A stretch of DNA of 64,000 bases from Eustoma russellianum (taxonomy: Eukaryota > Streptophyta > Magnoliopsida > Gentianales > Gentianaceae), in the NCBI GenBank assembly GCA_036186865.1, contig AP025040.1:36571425-36635424 (forward strand). The letters run 5' to 3'. Positions 55,001-64,000 of this stretch are shown piece by piece (positions within the stretch are counted from its first letter, which is position 1; each line of letters opens with the position of its first letter). The translations under genes and the position numbers were made by a program. The notes under the pieces are model-generated. The model saw only the letters and a list, made by a program, of their open reading frames with translations. It was not told where the DNA came from and did no database searches.

Positions 55001-56187
55001 TTATTCAAATAGGTGGGGATAGCGGTCGCGCATCTGCTCTTCTAGCTCCCACGTTGCTTCATTCTCCCTATGGTTGCTCCATTGAACCTTTACGTAGGGG
55101 ATGATCCGTCTTCTGAGCTCTTGGTCCTTGCGATCCAGAATTCGTATCGGCACCTCTTCATAGGACGCATCGGGTCTGATCTTAAGGGGTTGCGCATCCA
55201 ACACATGACTCGGGTCAGGCACGTACTTCCTTAACTGCGAGACGTGGAATACGTTGTGCACTTGAGCCAACGTCGGAGGTAATGCCAATTTGTAAGCTAA
55301 ATCTCCAACCTTTTCAAGTATCTCATAAGGTCCAATATATCGCGGCTTCAACTTCCCCTTAACTCCAAACCGTGTCACACCTTTCATGGGTGACACTTTA
55401 AGATAGACCTTTTCTCCCTCCTCGAATTTCAAAGGTCGTCTCCTCGTGTCGGCCCAACTTTTGCTTCTATCTTGAGCTGTCTTAAGACGTTCACGAATCA
55501 GTTTCACCTTTTCCTTAGTTTGCTCAATTATTTCTGGAGCTGTCAACCTCCGTTCACCAATTTCGTCCCAATGCACAGGTGATCTACACTTTCGTCCATA
55601 TAAGGCCTCAAATGGTGCCATACCTATGGCACTGTGATGGCTGTTGTTGTAGGAGAACTCTATCAATTTGAGCATGCTGTCCCAATTTCCTTTAAAATCC
55701 AACGCGCATGCCCTCAACATATCCTCCAGGGTCTGAATGGTCCTTTCAGATTGACCATCGGTCTGAGGGTGAAAAGCAGTACTCAGTCGCAACTCAGTCC
55801 CCATCTTCTTCTGACACGCTGCCCAGAACTGAGATGTAAACTTCGAGTCACGATCCGATACTATGCTAACTGGCACTCCATGAAGGCAAACAATGTTATC
55901 AATGTACATGGCTACCAGCCTCTCCATAGCAAGTCCGGTGGGAATAGGCAAGAAGTGAGCGGACTTAGTCAGTCGATCCACAATTACCCATATCACATCA
56001 TTCCCATTTCTTGTTTTCGGGAGTCCAACCACGAAGTCCATTGTTACATGCTCCCACTTCCATTCGGGTATCTCTAGTGGTCGCATCAGTCCACCCGGTC
56101 TTTGATGTTCTGCCTTAACTTGCTGGCAAACAAGGCACCTTTCCACAAACTCGGCAATGTGCCTCTTCATGCCATTCCACCAATAGT
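55001..56187 (-). CDS. G3 integrase with chromodomain, open but out of frame with RT
   Basis: An open frame of about 390 codons. It starts inside the integrase zinc region (W-W-N-G-M-K-R-H-I-A-E-F, C-L-V-C-Q). Core D-D-E segments are M-D-F-V-V-G-L-P, V-S-D-R-D-S-K-F and D-G-Q-S-E-R-T. The C-terminal part has G-P-Y-E-I-L-E-K and V-F-H-V-S-Q-L-R-K, then a chromodomain-like end with I-L-D-R-K-D-Q-E-L-R and W-E-L-E-E-Q. The first zinc-binding residues lie in the deleted stretch, and the deletion puts this frame out of phase with RT, so it would not be made as part of Gag-Pol. Confidence 0.85.
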
Positions 56188-57313
56188 GTCTCTAGAACTT
56201 CCCTCAAATGCTCCGCATGAGTATCTTCGTCAGGAGAGTATATAAGGATATCGTCAATGAACACTACTACGAACTTGTCCAGTTGTTGCCGGAATACTGT
56301 GTTCATTAGGTCCATAAAGGCAGCCGGGGCGTTGGTTAATCCAAAAGGCATAACCAGAAATTCATAGTGACCATAACGTGTTCGGAAAGCGGTCTTGGCT
56401 GTATCCCCAGATTTGATCCTCAACTGGTGATAACCGGATCGCAAATCGATTTTGGAGAATACTCTAGCCCCCCGTAGTTGGTCAAAGAGATCCTCGATTC
56501 GGGGTAAGGGATACTTGTTCTTGATAGTGATCTTGTTAAGCTCCCGGTAATCTATACATAATCTCATGCTTCCATCCTTCTTTTTCACAAACAGGACTGG
56601 AGCACCCCAAGGTGATACACTGGGTCGAATAAACTTACGATCCAGCAGTTCTTGCAACTGCTCCTTCAACTCCTTGAGTTCTGCCGGAGCCATACGGTAT
56701 GGTGCCCTGGATATGGGTTCAGCACCAGGTATGAGATTGATCTCGAACTCTACCTCTCTTTCTGGTGGCAGTCCTGGTAACTCCTCGGGAAAGACATCTG
56801 TAAATTCCCTTACCACAGGGATCTGGTCGATTTGCGGAACTTCATGTTCAGCACTCATTGCGTAAATCAAAAATCCTTCTCTCCCTTTCTTTAGTGCTCG
56901 AAATGCCTGTGCCGCAGTCAAATAAAGCTTCTGGGGTGCCTTCCTTAATTTAGGATTCCCTTGAAATATAGTTTCCCCCAGTTCAGGTGCCTTCATGCTG
57001 ACTTGCAGTTGCCGGCAATTAATATTTGCATCATACTTCGCCAAGAAGTCCATGCCCAGAATAATGTCGAAATCGAACATCTGGATCGGTATCAGGGTCG
57101 CATAAAACTGTAGACCGTTAATCTCCATTTCACATCCATTGTAACGTTGATGAGATACGAGTACTTGGCCACCCGCGGCCTGTATACGGTATGGAGTCTC
57201 AATCCATTCGGGAAGAATGTCCAGATTCTTGGCAAATCTCTTTGCCATAAACGAGTGACTTGCTCCACTATCGAATAGAACATTTGCTGGCACTTTGTTA
57301 ATTAAAATCACAC
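56188..57313 (-). CDS. G3 protease and RT palm, intact up to the deletion
   Basis: Exon after the gag-protease intron. Opens with V-I-L-I-N-K-V-P-A-N-V-L-F-D-S-G-A, the aspartic protease active site. RT follows with P-W-G-A-P-V-L-F-V-K-K-K-D-G, L-C-I-D-Y-R-E-L-N, F-S-K-I-D-L-R-S-G-Y and the catalytic F-I-D-D-I-L-I-Y-S box. It ends at H-L-R-E-V-L-E-T-L, where the frame passes into integrase sequence in another phase (L-V-E-W-H-E-E-A ... stop at 56115). No stops or frameshifts before that point. Confidence 0.88.
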
Positions 57314-57398
57314 CTACACATTCAGGTTTTAGCACACAACCATAACAACACATAGAAATATACTCCAACTACGAAGTTAAGTACTTAAATAAATGTAC
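57314..57398 (-). other. Putative intron at the G3 gag-protease junction (85 bp)
   Basis: On the minus strand it starts GTACATTTATTTAAG and ends AATGTGTAG. Phase 1. Removal joins V-V-T-G to V-I-L-I-N-K-V-P-A-N; retention ends Gag after V-T-G-T-F-I. Because G3 is almost undamaged, this break is unlikely to be decay. Confidence 0.78.
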
Positions 57399-58596
57399 CC
57401 GTCACTACGTCGCCCGACTCCTCGACTTCGGCGTCTGTCATCGCGTGTACCCGGGCATTGGTCCGGCCTCGTCCTCCCTGCTGAGCCTGTGTCTGCGAGT
57501 TTACCTGAGCCGGTGTTGAGCATTCCTTAGCAATATGTCCTTGCTTCCCGCAGTTATAGCACACTCTCTGATCCTTCCGACATGGTCCCGGATGAAAACG
57601 TCCGCACAGGGTACACCGTGGGATAGGTGCCGCAGCCCTTACTGGTTGCGCATCAGTCGGTGCTGGACCCTCAATCATCGGGGTCTGAATCACTGCACTT
57701 TGTTGTCGTTCTGGCCGGAATGTTTGCCCGGACTGTGGGCGGCGAGGTACTTTCAACCATCTCCCTGATCTACCCGTCTGCAACTCCTCACGGGGCCTCT
57801 TCAGTCTCTCTAGTGCAGCTGCCCTTTCCAAATTCCTCTCTACACGTCGACATACCTCCAGCAATCCCTCAAATGTGGTAGTCTCTGCGCAAACAATCGC
57901 CTGTTGGATGCGAAAGCTCAAACCTGTGTGGAACTTCAGCATTTTGGCCTCTTCGTTGTCCATTATGCATGACATATATTGGCCCAGTTCATGAAATTTC
58001 TCAGAGTATTGATCCACCGTCATGGACCCTTGAGTCAGCAGCTGGAATTCTGCCATCCTTCTCTGTATCGCACTACCCGGAACATAGTGCTTCTTATACT
58101 CCTCAACAAATTGCTCCCAAGTCACTGGTGGAGTCAATTTGCGTTTCACTCCGTTCCACCACCTCTCAGCTTCCCCTTCCAAGAACGGGGTAGTCACCTC
58201 TACTTTCAGATTCACGGGTACTTGTATCAGTCTTATCTGTTCAGTTATGTTTTTGAGCCAAATCTCGACTTCCTCAGGCCGAGTGGTACCCCGGAACATC
58301 GGTATTCGGGAGTTCTGCATCTCCCTGTAGTAGAACCTCAAACCCTGCTGTGGTGCGGGCGGTGGTGGTGGCGGTTGTTGTTGCTGCTGTTGCTGAGTGT
58401 GCTGAAGTATTTGGGCAATCTGTGCCTGTTGCTCTGTCATCTGAGTATATTGATGGGCCATCTGTGTTTGCTGATGGGCTATTAAGGCCGTCAGATTGGC
58501 CAGTGTATCCGCGAGGTTTTGGGGGATCGCCCCTTGCCCCTGACGTTCATCTCCGTCATTTCCACTATTTCCTGATGGCTCACGACGCGGAGGCAT
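57385..58596 (-). CDS. G3 Gag, intact
   Basis: About 400 residues from M-P-P-R-R-E-P-S at 58596; an upstream in-frame ATG at 58614 is possible. A Gln-rich coiled-coil-like segment lies near residues 40-85 (H-Q-T-Q-M, T-Q-Q-Q-Q-Q). The retrotransposon Gag core has L-R-F-Y-Y-R-E-M-Q, E-R-W-W-N-G-V and F-V-E-E-Y-K-K-H-Y. There are two zinc-binding stretches: C-T-L-C-G-R-F-H-P-G-P-C and a CX2CX4HX4C knuckle C-Y-N-C-G-K-Q-G-H-I-A-K-E-C. It would form the particle shell. The listed stop at 57385 is used only if the junction intron is retained. Confidence 0.9.
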   Translation of the reverse strand: MPPRREPSGNSGNDGDERQGQGAIPQNLADTLANLTALIAHQQTQMAHQYTQMTEQQAQIAQILQHTQQQQQQQPPPPPPAPQQGLRFYYREMQNSRIPMFRGTTRPEEVEIWLKNITEQIRLIQVPVNLKVEVTTPFLEGEAERWWNGVKRKLTPPVTWEQFVEEYKKHYVPGSAIQRRMAEFQLLTQGSMTVDQYSEKFHELGQYMSCIMDNEEAKMLKFHTGLSFRIQQAIVCAETTTFEGLLEVCRRVERNLERAAALERLKRPREELQTGRSGRWLKVPRRPQSGQTFRPERQQSAVIQTPMIEGPAPTDAQPVRAAAPIPRCTLCGRFHPGPCRKDQRVCYNCGKQGHIAKECSTPAQVNSQTQAQQGGRGRTNARVHAMTDAEVEESGDVVTGTFI

Positions 58597-58849
58597 TGTC
58601 TGTGGACAAATCAAAACACGTTAGCCAAAATTGACTTAAGAGTATTGTAAGAGATACAGGAATGGAGGCCAAAGGAAAAAAATAACCTATCCCGTCTACA
58701 TACTAACGGCACTCACCAACCAAAACCCCAATCATAGCTTATGTCTACTTCATTTTATTCAAATTTGAAAATCATTTGAAAACGGACCGTCACTTATCTT
58801 AAGGTAATTAACTAATCTACTACGTTCCCGAGGCGTATCTGAAGCCTGG

Positions 58850-58863
58850 GCTCTGATACCACC
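58850..58863 (-). other. Primer binding site of G3
   Basis: Minus strand GGTGGTATCAGAGC, directly next to the 5' LTR end at 58864. Confidence 0.95.
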
Positions 58864-60715
58864 TGTAGCGCCCCGCTCCCGAGCTCCACCCTCGGAAACG
58901 GTGCACCCGCCGTATCTCACTCAGGAAAATACTAGGCGTCACATCAACCTGCTACACGTCAGTGCTGACATAGAAAAATTTTCCTTTTCTTCCAGCGGAA
59001 ACGATAAGTCAAATACTAATTCCGAAATTAAATAACTTTAAGAAAATAACGATGGAAAGTCTAGGCTGACCGGGCCTTACAAGTCAAGGTCAAATGTCTA
59101 AATCTAAAAGCATGAAAATCGTTTTCAAAAGTAATACTGAATATTAAAATAAAAAGTCTGTGTCACCCCCAAAGCATCACAAAAGCTTGTCTCCATCCTT
59201 GCCGCAGCCGTATCTACGAGTCACTCGGCCCACTCCACGGTATCGGACTCATCCTCAACGAAAATGTAATCATACTCCGTCTCGGCTACATATGGAATAG
59301 TAGGTGTGAGTGATGGTAATCACCCAGTAGGTGCCTCTCAAAACAATACAAAACTTACATACCCAAAACGATATCTCCACGTAACCACATAGAACAGATA
59401 ACATGCAACCGGAAGGTAAGACACTCCACGTACTCAACATAAACTACATGACATGGCTTTTACGGAAATAAACGCTCCACACAAGATGCATGCGCAAGTA
59501 CGTGATGCATGCTCACATAACGTGTCACACGCAACTAGAACATGTCCGGCAATATGCTCCTAGGCCTATATGCAATGCATGCTCCCGGGACCTAGTTCCA
59601 GCGTCATGGTCTCTAGCCACCACTTGCCGTTCTGGACACCCACGCCCTATAGACGCTGTGTATCGTACGGCACCCACGCCCTATAGACGCTGTGTATCTC
59701 ATGACACCCACGCCCTATAGACGCTGCGTATCCGTACGACACCCACGCCCTATAGACGCTGCGTATCACATGACACCCACGCCCGACCGACGCTGTGTAT
59801 CATCACGGCCCCCACGCCCTATAGGCACTACGTATCCTCCGAACACGCACACCCTCAGACAATGGGTACCTCATGCAATGCACGTGCCATGAATGCAAGG
59901 GAAAGGGAAAGAAAACAGTTGGACGTCATCCTCTGACGTCGATCGTTCGACGTGGTTCTGAGGCACGTCGAACCCTCAGCCATGGGACGTCGATCGATCG
60001 ACGTGGTCCTGAGGCACATCGAACCCTCAGCCCCTGGACGTCGATCGATCGATGTCCATCTGAGGCACGTCGATCTCTCACCCTCTGGACGTCGATCGAT
60101 CGATGTCCCCGAAATTCAGAATTCTCATTCTGAAATTTCTGCAGTCCATTCATCCAATCCCAAACGATCTTTCCCCCATCCCACATATTCATATACGCAT
60201 AACGATCTCTCAACCCCACACAGAAACGTACAACAACGAGATCACGTTGAAAGCAAAACGAATAACGGAAAATAAACACGTTACACATGATCCACATAAA
60301 ATCAAGAACCAACGACAACCACATCACATAAAAATACCCTTTTGCCTATGCAAGCCTTCATACCGTTTTGAGGAGATAATGAATATGCACCTACCTCGAT
60401 TCCAAGCGAGAAGTGATTGATACACGAGATGATGATCCCGTTAGGGTTATGGTTTCCTCCTCCTAAACCGTGGATCAAAGATCCTTCTTTTCTCTTCCTC
60501 TTGTGGTGGCCGAAATTGAGAGAGGGGAATGGGGAGAGGGAGGCTGCCGTGTGAGAAAAAGAAAAGGGGAATTAGGGTTAATGAGGTTTAAATAAGAGAG
60601 GGTTTTGGGGAAGATAAGGTTGATTGAGGGGAGGGATAAGATTTGATTATTTAAATATATTATTTCCTCTTCTTTTTATTTTCCTTCTCTTTTTTTTTTT
60701 CTTCCGGATATAACA
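58864..60715 (-). repeat. Right (5') LTR of G3
   Basis: 1852 bp, identical in length to the left LTR and differing at two bases by my reading. Internal arrays repeat at 59636-59851 and 59935-60108. The promoter of G3 should lie here; a TTATTTAAACC string near 60594 (minus strand) is a weak TATA candidate. Confidence 0.95.
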
Positions 60716-62030
60716 GTTTATGGTATCGAGGACGGTTGTGTGTCCCCGAAAGCAGAGAACTTAAAGATGAAGTTTTGATGGAAGCTCATAATTCTCGATT
60801 GTCTATACACCCTGGAGAAAATAAGATGTACCAAGATCTCAAGCAAAAGTTTTGGTGGCCCGATATGAAGAATCAAATAGCAGAATTTGTCAGGCGATGT
60901 CTAATTTGTCAAAGAGTAAAAGCCGAGCACCAAAGACCCGCTGGATTATTGCAACCCTTAGAAGTGCCGGAATGGAAATGGGACCACATCACCATGGACT
61001 TTGTGACCGATCTGCCCAAGACTAAGCATGGGAATGATGCTATATGGGTGATTGTGGATCGTTTGACTAAGTCTGCTCACTTCTTGGCCATGACAATTAA
61101 GGCATCCATGGAGAAGTTGGCCTCTATGTATATTGACCAGATCATTTGTTTGCATGGAGTGCCCATAAGTATTGTATGCGACCGCAACCTGCAATTTACT
61201 TGGAGATTTTGGACAGCCTTGCAAAAGGCAATGGGCACAGAGATTAGAATGAGTTCCGCATTTCATCCTCAAACAGATGGACAATCAGAAAGAACAATCC
61301 AAACCCTTGAGGATATGCTCCGCGTTTGCATCCTTGATTTCGGAGGAAGCTGGGATAGAAGTCTTAAACTCGTTGAGTTTTCTTACAATAATAGCTTCCA
61401 TAGATCTATCGGAATGGCACCTTACGAGGCATTGTATGGACGAAAATGTCGATCCCCACTATATTGGGACGAAATTGGAGATAAGATCTACGCAGGACCC
61501 GACATTGTTGAGCATACACGACAAAAAGTAAAATTGGTCCAACAAAGATTAAGAGCGGCACAAGACAGGATGAAGATATGGGTCGACGAAAGAAGGAGAC
61601 CCTTGGAGTTCCAAGAAGGAGAGAAAGTTTTTCTAAAGGTTTCTCTGACTAAAGGTGTTAAAACATTTGGCATCAAAGGAAAGCTAAGCCCAAGATTCGT
61701 TGGACCTTATGAGATACTTGAGAGAGTGGGCGAAGTTGCATACTGCTTGGCGTTGCCACCATCTCTTTCTCAGTTGCACGATGTATTCCATGTTTCACAA
61801 CTTTGGCGATACGTATATGACCCTAGCCACATCCTTGAAGATCAACAGTTGAACGTTGTTGAAAATGTATCTTATGAGGAAGAGCCTATAAGGATCGTTG
61901 ATCGAAAGGAGAAGGCCTTAAGGAAGAGATCCATACCCATGGTGAAGGTACATGGAGGCATCATTCGGAGGCAGAAGCGACATGGGAAACAGAGGAAGAT
62001 ATGAGAAGTAGGTATCCACATCTTTTTGAC
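60716..62030 (+). pseudogene. G4 integrase with chromodomain-like end, one frameshift
   Basis: Continues the G4 frame across the G3 insertion (G-S-L-W-Y-R-G-R-L-C-V). The zinc region has H-N-S-R-L-S-I-H-P-G and C-L-I-C-Q. Catalytic segments: M-D-F-V-T-D-L-P, I-V-C-D-R-N (usual S-D-R-D altered) and D-G-Q-S-E-R-T. G-P-Y-E-I-L-E-R and V-F-H-V-S-Q-L follow. A frameshift near 61950 displaces the chromodomain end, which resumes in the next frame (E-A-T-W-E-T-E-E, Y-P-H-L-F) to about 62030. Confidence 0.88.
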
Positions 62031-62063
62031 TAGTTCTGAAGTTTCGAGGACGAAACTTATGAT

Positions 62064-62075
62064 AAGGGGGGAGGA
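62064..62075 (+). other. Polypurine tract of G4
   Basis: AAGGGGGGAGGA just before the LTR start TGTTGTACCCC. Confidence 0.85.
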
Positions 62076-62284
62076 TGTTGTACCCCAACGACATGTACTT
62101 GGAACTATGAATAAGTGACGGAATGAAAGCGATAATTTCTTTAAGCGCGTGTTACTTATGCTAACTTAAGCCTCTTTACATAAATACTATTGAGATGATA
62201 CTAAATAATTAAATAAGGGGACTTCAAGAAAGTGATACATGGAATATAGAGTTATATACCCACCAATGTGTAGGTATATGCGTG

Positions 62285-62326
<42 letters not shown>

Positions 62327-64000
62327 TAATCTTGAGAAAACAATAAAATAAAGAAAGGGATAATAAACATGAGATACAAGATAGAAGAAATAACAAAACA
62401 TTCTTTTCTCCCCAATAGCCAAAAATTTCGGCCAAGCCTCTCAAGGCTTCTAGAATCCACCACAAATAAATAACTAAATAATAAGAAAGATTAAAATAAG
62501 CAAGCATGCAAGAACTAAATTAATAAAGAAAGGATGCATGCAAAAGAAATCATAAAGAAATCAAGGCATGCAAGACAAGTCTTACATACTACAAACCCAA
62601 CACCTTCTTTTCCCAACTTTTCACAAGACTTGTTCCCCTCTTTTTGACCATGCTGCCGAAATCCCCCTCCCATGCCCCTCTAGATTCCTTCTAAATATCA
62701 CAACCCACTACATTTCATTCCATTCTTGAAAATTCCTCTCAAACAATCAACCAACACTTAGACAAATTCTCCATCACCCTCTCTTATCCCACATACGGTT
62801 TCTTCATCCTTGAGGCTAGGAGATTCAACTTCACTCTCATCTTCAAGCTCAAGAAGTGTTTAGGTAAACCTCTTTTCAAGTTCCTTAAGTGAATTTTTCA
62901 TGACAAATTATGAAGCTCACATGGGTTTCTTCTTCCTACCTCAAACCGTGACCTTCATGGTCACTAGGTGCTAAGACTTCAACTCTTTTAGGTGGTGCAT
63001 CTTGTGATACTTGAAGCTCCATTCAAAGTCCCACTTTGGTAAGAAATATCTAGACTCAAAATAGTTCTATTTTCGTCAAAGAATGATGACTAACATTCTC
63101 CCTCATTTCCTTCGAAAAACCGTGTGCTCATGAGTCAAGGAGGAGGAAGATTTCAACTCAACTCACTCCATAACCAAGCAAAGACAAGAGTTTTAGCTTG
63201 AAGAGGCAAGTATACAATGATCTCTCATGATTTACTTAAAGAGTTTGTGACTTGAATGACTAGAGGTTCTTAAGATTTGATCTTTAGTTGAATATCCTAA
63301 GTTTGAGATTATATCTTAGAGATTTCTTAAGAACAATGCATTGCATGTGGCTTATTCTCTCAAAGATGGAATCTTTTATTTCGTGTATTAAGATTCAAGG
63401 CTGTTTTAAGATGATTTAAGTTGCAACTAAGTGAGTCTAAGCAAGATTGATGCTTGTTTGAAACTTGGAAGATTTATGGAAAGGCATGCATATGTAAGAT
63501 AGGAGCTTCATGAAGTTGTTAGTAAGATTAGCTTGAGATGGATCTTGAATGTGAATGCATGCTTGAATAGGTGTTGAAAAATGTGGTTAAGGCACCCCCT
63601 AGGTTCGGCCTAAAAGAGGGAAGAGGAGGAGAATCTTGTCCTCGAGGATGAACACTTGTTTGGTGCATATATGTGATACTTACTTGTTACTATCTACAAA
63701 CTGATTTGTTTGATGAAAAGGCGACCTTACAATGAGCATAAAAACTGGACATTTATGTTACAATGGAGGGTAAGTGGTAATCAATCATATATTTCATAAG
63801 GACAAGATGAATGATGAATATTTGACTTGAATAGAAGAACAAATGGCAAACCACTGGAACTGGACTGAATGAAGTGACCTTTTAAACGACCTGAGAACTA
63901 ACCTTGCAGACCTTCAATGATGCTAATTGTTGGTACAAAGTTAGTCTTATGAATGTAGCACAAGTGAGAGTTGGAATTTTGTTAAAATAAGCTAAGGATT
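62076..64000 (+). repeat. 3' LTR of G4 (continues past the window)
   Basis: Starts TGTTGTACCCCAACG. Non-coding, with a (TA)n tract at 62293-62325, CT-rich sequence, and degenerate modules at about 62780-63215 ending in TAGGTAAAC, TTGGTAAG and GGCAAGTA that resemble those of the G2 LTR. No gene is seen in it. Confidence 0.8.

Larger units (their letters stand above)
53103..60715 (-). mobile_element. G3: young Ty3/gypsy chromovirus with an internal deletion, nested in G4
   Basis: Minus-strand element of 7613 bp with two 1852-bp LTRs that differ at only two positions (53147/58908 and 53786/59547), a primer site at 58850-58863, a polypurine tract at 54955 and a perfect 5-bp target duplication. 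gag, protease, most of RT and integrase are open, but about 1.0-1.1 kb covering the RT connection, RNase H and the start of the integrase zinc region is missing at about 56188. The inserted DNA lies between RNase H and integrase of G4. Confidence 0.95.
49050..64000 (+). mobile_element. G4: Ty3/gypsy chromovirus (Tekay-like), split by G3 and running off the window
   Basis: A truncated 5' LTR end (49050-49411), primer site, gag, protease, RT and RNase H up to 53102, then a 7.6-kb G3 insertion, then integrase (60716-62030), polypurine tract and 3' LTR from 62076. The coding sequence on either side of G3 joins in frame across the GTTTA duplication. Damage is moderate: a few frameshifts and stops in gag, protease and the integrase end. 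Two GT...AG segments interrupt the coding frame (50893-50974 and 51816-51890). Confidence 0.9.

Overview
This window looks like heterochromatin from a flowering plant nuclear genome. It holds Ty1/copia and Ty3/gypsy elements primed by initiator tRNA-Met, chromodomain integrases of the Tekay/Del type, plant L1-type LINEs with a C-terminal RNase H, a hAT remnant, and one retrocopy of the plant cytosolic glyoxalase I gene. I see no intact single-copy host gene, no rRNA or tRNA gene and no CRISPR. The species cannot be told from the sequence.

Layout. 0.2-7.2 kb: a decayed LINE (LINE-A, minus) inside a 16-bp target duplication, interrupted by an unidentified block. 7.2-8.1 kb: microsatellites and a 28-bp minisatellite. 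8.1-11.07 kb: 5' part of a copia element (C1, plus). 11.07-20.4 kb: an old long-LTR copia element (C2, minus), inserted in C1. 20.4-24.2 kb: a long gypsy LTR plus primer site (G2), inserted in the right LTR of C2. 24.2-31.56 kb: a Tekay-like gypsy element (G1, plus), inserted in the G2 primer site, with its 3' LTR cut off at a TA tract by LINE-C. 31.56-37.5 kb: a cluster of truncated LINE tails, two of them tail to tail across an (AT)n tract. 37.5-43.3 kb: a full-length LINE (LINE-D, minus) with intact ORF1 and a lightly damaged ORF2, bracketed by (TA)n-TGTATGTAT duplications. 43.5-45.8 kb: an intronless, poly(A)-tailed glyoxalase I retropseudogene, split by a 1.15-kb hAT element. 45.8-47.2 kb: ORF1 of another LINE (LINE-E, plus). 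47.2-49.05 kb: a copia LTR and gag fragment (C3). 49.05-64 kb: a second Tekay-like element (G4, plus), split by a very young gypsy element (G3, minus, 53103-60715) with 5-bp target duplication GTTTA.

Main observations. (1) In all three gypsy elements with a readable gag-protease junction (G1, G3, G4), the reading frame is broken at the same codon by an 82-93 bp GT...AG segment. Its removal restores a Gag-Pol fusion; if it is kept, Gag ends a few codons later. This looks like a conserved splicing switch between Gag and Gag-Pol. G4 and G1 each carry one further intron-like GT...AG segment, inside RT and RNase H respectively. (2) Five LINE 3' ends share a two-stem RNA structure supported by compensatory base changes. 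(3) In two diverged LINEs ORF1 stops and ORF2 starts on an ATGA overlap. (4) G3 has LTRs differing at two positions in 1852 bp, yet lacks RNase H and the start of integrase, so it probably moved in trans.
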